Below are positions 1 through 5,386 of a stretch of DNA of 5,848 nt, in pieces. The notes beneath the pieces were generated by a model. That model did no database searches and was not told the DNA's origin. It saw only the letters and a program-made list of their open reading frames with translations. The DNA comes from a bacterium (GTDB taxonomy: Bacteria; Caldisericota; Caldisericia; B22-G15), in NCBI GenBank assembly GCA_012517755.1, contig JAAYUH010000117.1, positions 1-5,848 on the forward strand, given 5' to 3'. Each line of letters starts with the position of its first letter. Positions within the stretch are counted from its first letter, which is position 1. The translations under genes were made by a program, and so were the position numbers.

Positions 1-1330
1 TAAATAAAATATCATTTGTTATTACTGGGTTTAAAGTAAAATCTTTTGTTTTATCACCTTTTTTAACTGTTGAACTTTCATTAATTTCAACTTTTAAACC
101 TCTAAAAAAGAATGAAAGAACTTTTTCTTTCTCATCCCATGTTGCAGGATACCCAAGAGATTCAAAAAGAGATTTTGCTGGTATATAAAGAGTGTTGTTT
201 TTCTCAAATGGCGAGGGAAATATAGATAAATAATTATCTGATAAATAAATTGGGTAACTGATTGATACTCCTTTTGATAAAATGGTTATAGAAAGTCCAG
301 TTGATGTTCTTTTTATATCATATTTATATTCTTGGTTAAGGTCGATAACTACTCTTACTACCGATGGATCAAGTGAGTATTGGCTACATCTGACTCTTAG
401 AACAGAATATTTGTTGATATCTTTTGATAATGGTCCTGATAGAAGTATTGAATTGTTTAAATCTACAACTACTCTAATTGGATTATAAATAATTGTTTCT
501 GTGTAATCTTTTATTTCATTGCTACTTATTATATCAATTACGATATTTCCTGCTTCATCTTTATAAGAAATATCATTTATCTGTATTTTTGATTCAGTCA
601 CTACTGTTTCTCCACTCCATTTAATCCAATAAATTTTTCCATTATAAACAATCTCATAATAAACTATGTCTGGGAATATAAGTGAGGATCCTACAACTTT
701 TATTTTTGATTTTGATGAAACTATATCATTTCTCTTCATCTCCTCTGATGGTCCATCATATAGAAATTTTTCAACTTCAAGGGTTATCTCTTTATCAATA
801 ATTTTTGTATCAACAACTTTTTCAATATATATAAGATTCATCTTTTCTGAAAAAATCCATCCAATATTTTGATCTACTTTAGAAAAATACCATATCTCAT
901 TCGATGAATTTAATGCCATACCTAATATAATTATTTTTGTATCTGGTTCAATAGCTCTAATAACTTCATAAGAAATTGATGGACCTGTTCTTAAATTTGT
1001 ATATTCTTTAACTACACCAGAATTCTCTTTTATTGTCTCTTCTGTTTTATTTACTTCAACAACCCATGAAGCAACAAAACCTTCTTTACCGAGTTTTTCT
1101 ATCTTTATCTTATACCAGACTCTTCCATCTGAATCTTTTGATTCTGATAAAACCTTAAGCACCATTCTTTCAGTTATTGTTGTGAGAATATCATAGGAGA
1201 GACCAGGACCAGTTCTTATATTTGTTGGAGGAGTTATAATTACCTCTTTTGTAATATTTTGTGCAAAAATTGGGAATATTGATGAAAAAATAAATATTAT
1301 TACTATTAATCTTATAAATTTAGTATCCAT
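1..1330 (-). CDS. Secreted SH3b-AMIN-CuAO_N cell-wall protein, probable N-acetylmuramoyl-L-alanine amidase (3' end missing)
   Basis: The frame is open for 443 codons from the ATG at 1330 to the window edge, with no frameshift. Residues 1-23 form a signal peptide (basic start, hydrophobic core, cleavage probably after IFA before Q24; no lipobox Cys). Two bacterial SH3 repeats follow, at about 28-93 (NIRTGPGLSYDI) and 104-168 (NLRTGPSISYEV), and a third degenerate one at about 182-238. An AMIN domain lies at about 245-350 (IRVVVDLNN, VVRVVIDLN), and a copper-amine-oxidase-like N domain begins near 360 (NTLYIPAKSLFESLGY, then WDEKEKVLSF). SH3b and AMIN domains bind cell-wall glycans and peptides. 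In known proteins this order usually leads into an Amidase_3 hydrolase that cleaves the MurNAc-L-Ala bond, but that domain lies outside the window, so the enzymatic function is inferred. The start is fixed by AAAGGGAGG (1337-1345) six bases upstream. The gene overlaps the end of smpB by 11 bases, so it is probably co-transcribed and translationally coupled. Confidence 0.87.
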   Translation of the reverse strand, partial: MDTKFIRLIVIIFIFSSIFPIFAQNITKEVIITPPTNIRTGPGLSYDILTTITERMVLKVLSESKDSDGRVWYKIKIEKLGKEGFVASWVVEVNKTEETIKENSGVVKEYTNLRTGPSISYEVIRAIEPDTKIIILGMALNSSNEIWYFSKVDQNIGWIFSEKMNLIYIEKVVDTKIIDKEITLEVEKFLYDGPSEEMKRNDIVSSKSKIKVVGSSLIFPDIVYYEIVYNGKIYWIKWSGETVVTESKIQINDISYKDEAGNIVIDIISSNEIKDYTETIIYNPIRVVVDLNNSILLSGPLSKDINKYSVLRVRCSQYSLDPSVVRVVIDLNQEYKYDIKRTSTGLSITILSKGVSISYPIYLSDNYLSIFPSPFEKNNTLYIPAKSLFESLGYPATWDEKEKVLSFFFRGLKVEINESSTVKKGDKTKDFTLNPVITNDILF

Positions 1331-1778
1331 ACTTAGCCTCCCTTTCAATTCTTCTTCTAAGCTCTTTTTCTTTAATTTCTTTTCTTTTATCATAAAGTTT
1401 CTTACCTTTTCCAACTGCAAGTTCAACTTTTATTAATCCTTTTTCATTTAAATAAATTGTAATAGGGACAACTGTATACCCTTTTTCACTTACTTTTCCA
1501 ATTAGTCTTTGAATTTGTCTTTTATGCAATAATAATTTTCTTTTTCTCATTCTTTGATGATTTCTAAAAGATGCTTCAGGATAAGGACCTATATCTAAAT
1601 TTATCAAATATGCTTGATTGTTTTCAAATCTAACATAAGAATCTTTAAAGCTAACTCTTCCCTCTTTAATAGATTTTACTTCTGTACCTAATAAAGATAT
1701 TCCACTTTCAATTTTTTCTTCAATATCAATTGTCATTAATGCTTTTTTGTTTGTTGCAATAACTTTTTCTACTGACAT
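1320..1778 (-). CDS. smpB: SsrA-binding protein SmpB
   Basis: SmpB binds the tRNA-like domain of tmRNA and brings it to stalled ribosomes for trans-translation, which tags the nascent peptide and releases the ribosome. The 152-residue length is normal for the family. Hallmarks are GISLLGTEVKSIKEGRVSFKDSY (about 26-48, an OB-fold core strand with the conserved Gly-Thr-Glu), AYLINLDIGPYP (56-67), RKRKLLLHKRQI (78-89, the RNA-binding basic motif), GYTVVPITIYLNEKGLIKVELAVGKGKKLYDKR (100-132, family signature), and a basic C-terminal tail (133-152) that becomes helical in the mRNA channel. Residues upstream of the second Met (M15) include the conserved NKKA, so the ATG at 1778 is preferred. No convincing Shine-Dalgarno precedes it; a strong promoter -10 lies only 9 bases upstream. 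The tmRNA gene itself is not in this window. Confidence 0.98.
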   Translation of the reverse strand: MSVEKVIATNKKALMTIDIEEKIESGISLLGTEVKSIKEGRVSFKDSYVRFENNQAYLINLDIGPYPEASFRNHQRMRKRKLLLHKRQIQRLIGKVSEKGYTVVPITIYLNEKGLIKVELAVGKGKKLYDKRKEIKEKELRRRIEREAKYGY

Positions 1779-1787
1779 CTTTTATCC

Positions 1788-1815
1788 ATTATACAATTTG
1801 ATATAATTTTTTCAA
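1788..1815 (-). promoter_or_regulatory. smpB promoter
   Basis: On the minus strand, TTGAAA (1810-1815, 5 of 6 to the -35 consensus) is followed after 16 bases by a perfect TATAAT (1788-1793). Only 9 bases separate the -10 box from the smpB ATG at 1778. Transcription should therefore start within about 0-4 bases of the start codon, giving a leaderless or nearly leaderless mRNA. This agrees with the lack of a Shine-Dalgarno sequence. Confidence 0.65.
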
Positions 1816-1840
1816 CTTTGTTTCATAATTTTGTTATAAT
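1811..1840 (+). promoter_or_regulatory. Promoter for the LapA-domain gene
   Basis: TATAAT at 1835-1840 is preceded by TGT, making an extended -10 (TGTTATAAT, 1832-1840). A weak -35, TTCAAC at 1811-1816, sits 18 bases upstream; its bases are almost the same as the -35 of the divergent smpB promoter. The leader to the ATG at 1879 would be about 30 bases. A 12-bp perfect palindrome, ATAATATATTAT (1853-1864), lies in this leader just before the ribosome binding site. It may be only AT-rich background. Other -10-like hexamers nearby (1802-1807, 1852-1857) cannot be excluded. Confidence 0.5.
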
Positions 1841-1867
1841 AAAGAAAATCTGATAATATATTATACG

Positions 1868-1873
1868 AGGAGG
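1868..1873 (+). promoter_or_regulatory. Ribosome binding site deciding the LapA-domain gene start
   Basis: AGGAGG lies 5 bases before the ATG at 1879. An in-frame GTG at 1873 overlaps this Shine-Dalgarno sequence and has no site of its own, so translation should start at the ATG, two codons later than the longest open frame. Confidence 0.8.
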
Positions 1874-1878
1874 TGAAA

Positions 1879-2319
1879 ATGATTAGAACAGTAATATATT
1901 TGATTCTTTTTATTTTGGCTATTATTTTTTTATTCCAGAATGGAGGGCAACCTGTAACTTTAAAATTTTTAAACTGGGAAACACCCTCACCAATTCCTGC
2001 TGGTTTTATTTTCATCGGTGCATTACTTATAGGCGCTATAGTTGTCTGGCTTTATCATCTTCCACAAATTATTGCTCTTAAAAATAAAATAAAAGGCCTT
2101 GATAGAAAAATTTCTCTTCTGATGGAAGATATTAAGAGAAAAGAAAATGAATTAAATGAAATTAAAAAAGTAAAAGAAGATTTAGAGAAAAAATTAGGTG
2201 AGAAAAAGGAGGAGATTCAAGAAGAAAAAAAGACAGAAGAAGTAAAAGAAGAAAAGGAAATAGAAAGTAAAAAGAGCTCAATATTTGATTTTTTAAAGAG
2301 AAAAAAAGATAATGAGTGA
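1879..2319 (+). CDS. LapA-domain (DUF1049-type) inner membrane protein
   Basis: This 146-residue protein has two membrane helices, at about 3-20 and 41-60. They are joined by a short loop carrying the LapA hallmark: QN at 20-21, then QPVTLKFLNW. The second helix ends near WLYHLP and leads into a long, Lys/Glu-rich predicted coiled coil (about 63-132) and a basic end (FDFLKRKKDNE). This is the LapA/YciS topology: both helices in the membrane, tail in the cytoplasm. In E. coli LapA (YciS) works with LapB in controlling lipopolysaccharide synthesis. Many organisms without that pathway also carry LapA-domain proteins of unknown role, so only the family is assigned. The tail is longer and more charged than the domain needs and may bind a partner. 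It has its own promoter, divergent from smpB; a 54-base gap separates it from the next gene. Confidence 0.85.
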   Translation: MIRTVIYLILFILAIIFLFQNGGQPVTLKFLNWETPSPIPAGFIFIGALLIGAIVVWLYHLPQIIALKNKIKGLDRKISLLMEDIKRKENELNEIKKVKEDLEKKLGEKKEEIQEEKKTEEVKEEKEIESKKSSIFDFLKRKKDNE

Positions 2320-2332
2320 AAAATTTTTTACC

Positions 2333-2361
2333 TTACAAAAAGAGACTATATGCTTTTGTAA
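2333..2361. repeat. 8-bp perfect inverted repeat before the queT-nadE operon (operator or RNA hairpin)
   Basis: TTACAAAA (2333-2340) and TTTTGTAA (2354-2361) are exact reverse complements separated by 13 bases. Arm centres are 21 bp apart, about two turns of B-DNA, as expected for a dimeric repressor contacting one face. The right arm overlaps a candidate -10 (2359-2364). In a read-through transcript from the LapA-domain gene it would instead form an 8-bp hairpin ending 12 bases before the queT ATG. No T-tract follows the right arm, so it is not an intrinsic terminator. A preQ1 riboswitch would be expected here for a QueT gene, but I could not match the loop or tail to a preQ1 consensus; only a 3-bp loop-tail pairing (CTA 2346-2348 with TAG 2366-2368) is possible. 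Confidence 0.5.
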
Positions 2362-2364
2362 AAT
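2359..2364 (+). promoter_or_regulatory. Candidate -10 box for the queT-nadE operon
   Basis: TAAAAT ends 9 bases before the queT ATG, the same geometry as the smpB promoter, and queT has no Shine-Dalgarno sequence. An A5T6 tract (2319-2329) lies about where an UP element would be for this start site. No good -35 is visible at 16-18 bp (the nearest, TTACAA at 2333-2338, is 20 bp away), so the call is weak. The operon could instead be read from the promoter before 1879. Confidence 0.35.
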
Positions 2365-2373
2365 TTAGAAAAT

Positions 2374-2877
2374 ATGAATACAAAAAGTTTGGTCAGAGGA
2401 GCAATTATTGCAGGATTGTATCTTTCATTAACATTAATATTCGCTCCGATAAGTTTTAAAACATTCCAGGTGAGAGTGTCTGAGAGTTTAACACTATTAC
2501 CCTTTTTAACTTTTGATGCAGTATGGGGAATTTTTATAGGTTGCTTTATTGCAAATTTTTTTTCTCCATTTGGATTTATTGATGTATTATTTGGCTCATT
2601 GTTAACTTTAATCGCAGCATATTTAACTTTTCTATTAAGAAAAACAAAAAAGATTTATCTTGCTCCAATACCACCAATCCTATTAAACGGTTTAGGTGTC
2701 TCCTTTTATATAACTCTTTTGTCAAGTAATGAAGTATCTTTAAGTGATTTCAACCTCAAACTTTATCTTTCAATATCCTCTTCAATACTTATTGGAGAAT
2801 CAATAGCTACTTATTTAATTGGTTTACCTCTGATTATTTATTTATCAAAATTAAATTTTTTTAAGGAGGAAATATGA
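2374..2877 (+). CDS. queT: QueT-family ECF transporter substrate-binding (S) component
   Basis: This is a 167-residue integral membrane protein with about five to six hydrophobic segments (roughly 8-24, 40-62, 69-88, 96-116, 128-147 and 147-160). Family hallmarks are FQVRVSESLTLLPFL (31-45), FIGCFIANFFSPFG (54-67), DVLFGSLLTLIAAYLT (70-85) and PPILLNGLGV (100-109). QueT proteins are S components of energy-coupling factor transporters, predicted from regulon work to import queuosine precursors. They need an EcfT and two ATPases, which are not in this window and are presumably shared. There is no clear Shine-Dalgarno before the ATG; a -10-like box lies 9 bases upstream. The stop overlaps the next start as ATGA, so it heads a translationally coupled operon with an amidase and NAD synthetase. 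That company makes an NAD precursor a possible alternative substrate. Family assignment is firm; substrate is not. Confidence 0.88.
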   Translation: MNTKSLVRGAIIAGLYLSLTLIFAPISFKTFQVRVSESLTLLPFLTFDAVWGIFIGCFIANFFSPFGFIDVLFGSLLTLIAAYLTFLLRKTKKIYLAPIPPILLNGLGVSFYITLLSSNEVSLSDFNLKLYLSISSSILIGESIATYLIGLPLIIYLSKLNFFKEEI

Positions 2878-3713
2878 AGTTAAAAATTTCTCTTGCTCAA
2901 ATTAATACAAAACTTGGTAATATAAATAAGAATATAAAAATTCATGAGGAATATATAAAAAAGGCAATTGACGAAAAAAGTAATTTGATAGTATTTCCAG
3001 AACTATCAATATCTGGCTACTATCTACAGGATGGAGCATTAGAGGTTTCTTTAAAAAAAGAGAAAGTATTAGAAATTTTTTATGAGTTAAGCCAAAAAAT
3101 AGACATTTCTCTTGGTTTCCCAGAAATTGGAGAAGACAGTGTAACATATATTTCACAGATATATTTATCAAAAGGAAAAATTTTACATAATCATAGAAAA
3201 ATTTATCCACCAAATCATGGAATGTTTGATGACTTGAAATTTTTTGGAAAGGGTAAAGAGGTGAAAAGTTTTGATACTGACTTTGGAAAAACTGGAATGT
3301 TAATTTGTAGAGATTTTTTTCACCCCTCTCTTACACTCCTTCATTACTTACAAAATACAGAACTATTAATTTTAACTTCTGCAATTCCAGTTAGAAGTTC
3401 ATACAGAGAAAACGGAATAGGTATTTATGAATCAACAGAAAAACTTTTATCAATCTATTCATTAAGATTTCATACTTTTATAGCTTTTGTTAATAGAGTT
3501 GGATTTGAAGAAGGTATATGCTTTATGGGAGGTTCAATGGCAAAAGATCCATCTGGAAAAACAATTCTTTCCCTTCCTTTAATAAAAGAGGATTTTGAAA
3601 GTGTTGAAATCAATTTTGATGAGATAAAGAAGGAAATATTTAATTTACCTTTAAGAAGAGAAGAAGAGATTGATATAATATTAAATAATTTAAAGGAGAT
3701 AAAAAATGGATAA
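2874..3713 (+). CDS. Nitrilase-superfamily carbon-nitrogen hydrolase, probable glutaminase partner of NadE
   Basis: This 279-residue protein is a single nitrilase domain over its full length. The catalytic triad is visible: Glu43 (VFPELSISGY), Lys109 (HRKIYPP) and the nucleophile Cys145 (GMLICRDFFHPS). It matches the subgroup with a GMFDE...FF...FDT.FG...ICED.WHPS pattern often found near NadE. Here the Glu after the Cys is Arg146, and the second Glu of GMFDE is Asp120. The later NRVGFEEG...GGSMAKDPSG (207-228) is typical of the group. Such enzymes hydrolyse amides; in glutamine-dependent NAD+ synthetases a fused domain of this type releases ammonia from glutamine. AAGGAGGA precedes the ATG by 4 bases. 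The gene overlaps queT by 4 bases and nadE by 8, which supports a shared role with NadE. The substrate is inferred from context; another small amide is possible. Confidence 0.88.
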   Translation: MKLKISLAQINTKLGNINKNIKIHEEYIKKAIDEKSNLIVFPELSISGYYLQDGALEVSLKKEKVLEIFYELSQKIDISLGFPEIGEDSVTYISQIYLSKGKILHNHRKIYPPNHGMFDDLKFFGKGKEVKSFDTDFGKTGMLICRDFFHPSLTLLHYLQNTELLILTSAIPVRSSYRENGIGIYESTEKLLSIYSLRFHTFIAFVNRVGFEEGICFMGGSMAKDPSGKTILSLPLIKEDFESVEINFDEIKKEIFNLPLRREEEIDIILNNLKEIKNG

Positions 3714-4530
3714 TTTAAAATTGAATCTTGAATTTGCTAAAAATTTAATAACTTCATTTATAAAAGAGGAAAAAGAAAAAATTGGATTAAAAAAAGGGGT
3801 CGTAGCTTTAAGTGGAGGTGTTGATTCTGTACTTGTTTCTTACCTTTCAACTCTTGCTCTTGGAAATGAAGATATTGTTGCAATTAATATGCCATATGGA
3901 GAACTTGGTAAAAAAGGAAGTGAAGATTCTATAAAAATATGTGAAATTTTGAATATTAGATATGAAATAATTGATATAAAACCTTTGATTGATAGTTATT
4001 TCAACTTAGAGGAGATGGATAATTTAAGAAAAGGTAATTTTATGGCAAGAATGAGAATGAATATAATTTTTGATAAAGCAAAAAAGTTTGATGGATTTGT
4101 AATAGGATGCTCAAATAAAAGCGAACTTCTAATTGGATATTCAACATGGTATGGAGATATGGCTGCTTCAATACTCCCAATCGGAGATTTATATAAAACT
4201 CAGGTTTATTTACTATCAAAATATCTTGGAATTCCAGATTATATAATTAATAAAGTGCCATCTGCTGAATTATGGACAGGTCAAACTGATGAGGGAGAAA
4301 TTGGAATAACTTATGAGGAACTTGACAAGATATTATATTTACTTGTTGATAAAAGAATGAATGTGAGTGAAGTAATTAAAGAGGTCTTTGATGAAGAAAA
4401 TGTAAAAAAAGTAAAAAAAATGTTAGTTAATTCACAATTTAAAAGAAGATTTCCCCCAATACCAAAACTTTCAGATAGAACAATAGGAATAGATTATCTC
4501 TATTTCAGAGATTATAAATATTATGATTAA
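3706..4530 (+). CDS. nadE: NAD+ synthetase
   Basis: NadE adenylates nicotinate adenine dinucleotide (NaAD) with ATP and amidates it to NAD+, the last step of NAD synthesis, in the cytoplasm. At 274 residues it has only the synthetase domain, the usual size of ammonia-dependent forms. Visible motifs are the N-type ATP pyrophosphatase loop SGGVDS (36-41), RKGNFMARMRM (108-118), GCSNKSELLIGY (134-145), LPIGDLYKTQVY (157-168), PSAELWTGQTDEGEIG (185-200) and KRRFPPIPKL (246-255). Residues 145-153 read YSTWYGDMA. That resembles the Y-[ST]-T-x-YGDM motif of glutamine-dependent enzymes more than the TKYGDG of ammonia-dependent ones. AGGAG (3694-3698) lies 7 bases before the ATG. The gene overlaps the amidase by 8 bases and the phosphatase by 8. 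It probably receives ammonia from the amidase. Confidence 0.96.
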   Translation: MDNLKLNLEFAKNLITSFIKEEKEKIGLKKGVVALSGGVDSVLVSYLSTLALGNEDIVAINMPYGELGKKGSEDSIKICEILNIRYEIIDIKPLIDSYFNLEEMDNLRKGNFMARMRMNIIFDKAKKFDGFVIGCSNKSELLIGYSTWYGDMAASILPIGDLYKTQVYLLSKYLGIPDYIINKVPSAELWTGQTDEGEIGITYEELDKILYLLVDKRMNVSEVIKEVFDEENVKKVKKMLVNSQFKRRFPPIPKLSDRTIGIDYLYFRDYKYYD

Positions 4531-5179
4531 GGTTGTAATATTTGATTTTGATGGTACTCTTTTTGATACAAAATATGATCTTGCAAGAAGTGTAAATATT
4601 CTTTTAAAAGAATGTTCATTAAATGAGTTACCCGTCGAAGATATTTATAAAAACATAGGAAATGGAGCAGATATTCTACTTTTAAAGACTTTTAATTCAT
4701 ACAATTTAAAGCCACCAGAAAATTCAATTGAAAGATTTTTAAATATCTATGATAAAGAAAAATTAAAATACACAAAACCTTTTGATGGTATTGTTGATGT
4801 TTTAGAAAAATTATATAAGGAAAAAATTCTTTATATAATAACGAATAAAGATGAAAAAAATAGTTTAGAGATACTATCATATTTTAGTTTAGAAAATTAT
4901 TTTAAAAGAGTTATTGGAAGAGATACCTTTGGAATTAAAAAACCTGATAACAGATTGATTGAGATAGTAAAAAATTTTGAGAATGTTAATAATGATGAAA
5001 TAGTAATAGTTGGTGATAGTGAAGTTGATTTAACTTTTGGTAAAAACAACAACATTAAAGTTATTCTTGTTACATGGGGAGGAATGAGTGATATTGAGTA
5101 TTTGAAAACTCTTAAACCTGATTATATAGTTAATAATCCTGATGAAATAATTGAGTTATTCAGTAAAAATTTTATCTAA
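4523..5179 (+). CDS. HAD-superfamily phosphatase (phosphoglycolate phosphatase-like)
   Basis: This 218-residue protein shows all four HAD motifs. Motif I is DFDGTLFD with nucleophile Asp8 and acid/base Asp10; motif II is Thr107 in LYIITNKD; motif III is Lys140 in IKKPD; motif IV is GDSEVD with Asp165 and Asp169 for Mg2+. A helical cap (about residues 15-85) sits between motifs I and II, the C1 layout of the Gph/PgmB-like group. These enzymes dephosphorylate small phosphometabolites, and sequence alone rarely gives the substrate. The start lies inside the last codons of nadE (8-base overlap) and has no clear Shine-Dalgarno, so it probably relies on translational coupling. Its place in an NAD operon suggests a nucleotide or NAD-intermediate phosphate, or a housecleaning role; this is inference. 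It is the last gene of the operon. Confidence 0.93.
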   Translation: MIKVVIFDFDGTLFDTKYDLARSVNILLKECSLNELPVEDIYKNIGNGADILLLKTFNSYNLKPPENSIERFLNIYDKEKLKYTKPFDGIVDVLEKLYKEKILYIITNKDEKNSLEILSYFSLENYFKRVIGRDTFGIKKPDNRLIEIVKNFENVNNDEIVIVGDSEVDLTFGKNNNIKVILVTWGGMSDIEYLKTLKPDYIVNNPDEIIELFSKNFI

Positions 5180-5185
5180 ATTATA

Positions 5186-5217
5186 ACTATTTTCTTCAAG
5201 AATTTTTTAAAAATAGT
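5186..5217. terminator. Weak AT-rich hairpin, possible terminator of the operon
   Basis: ACTATTTT (5186-5193) and AAAATAGT (5210-5217) can pair over 8 bp around a 16-base interior that contains a T6 run (5203-5208). It starts 7 bases after the phosphatase stop. The stem has only two G-C pairs and no proper T-tract after it, so termination is plausible only from position. The rest of the gap to 5386 shows no RNA gene or clear coding sequence on the plus strand. Confidence 0.22.
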
Positions 5218-5372
5218 ATATATTGAATCGAACATAGCCCTTTTTTATTTCATTTAATAGATGTTTCAATTTATCTATATATTCTGACTTAATATAAGTA
5301 TTAAATTTATTTTGCTGGATAAAATTTTCACAAGTTAATTGAATCTTGAATTTTCCATATATGTTAATTTCA

Positions 5373-5378
5373 TATAAA
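5373..5378 (+). promoter_or_regulatory. Candidate -10 box for the kinase-like gene
   Basis: TATAAA ends 8 bases before the ATG at 5387, and no Shine-Dalgarno is present (the bases before the ATG are nearly all A and T). This again suggests a leaderless transcript. Upstream TTGAAT copies at 5339-5344 and 5346-5351 are too far (28 and 21 bp) to be ordinary -35 elements. The assignment therefore rests on the -10 and its position. Confidence 0.4.
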
Positions 5379-5386
5379 ATAAAAAT

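Noticed and set aside
282..872. Plus-strand open frames of 68 codons at 282-488 and 666-872
   Set aside because: Both lie antisense to the uninterrupted SH3b-AMIN frame, which has recognisable domains and a ribosome binding site; they have no recognisable motifs.
1873..1875. GTG as start of the LapA-domain gene
   Set aside because: It overlaps the AGGAGG ribosome binding site that serves the ATG at 1879.
1812..2015. Minus-strand 67-codon frame across the divergent promoter region
   Set aside because: It is antisense to the LapA-domain gene start, shows no family features and covers the promoters.
2320..2373. preQ1 riboswitch before queT
   Set aside because: A hairpin with a short tail is present, but loop and tail do not match the preQ1-I consensus I know and loop-tail pairing is only 3 bp; kept only as an unassigned inverted repeat.
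2902..3213. Minus-strand 103-codon frame
   Set aside because: It is a shadow of the amidase gene, whose catalytic motifs lie on the other strand.
4513..4518. TATAAA as an internal promoter for the HAD gene
   Set aside because: It is only 4 bases from the ATG, has no -35 partner, and lies in the coding end of nadE; translational coupling explains the start better.
4692..4880. Minus-strand 62-codon frame
   Set aside because: It is antisense to the HAD phosphatase, with no features of its own.
5215..5245. T-loop-like GTTCGATTC on the minus strand near 5225-5233, suggesting a tRNA or tmRNA end
   Set aside because: The flanking bases do not form a T-arm stem and no acceptor, D or anticodon arm can be built around it.
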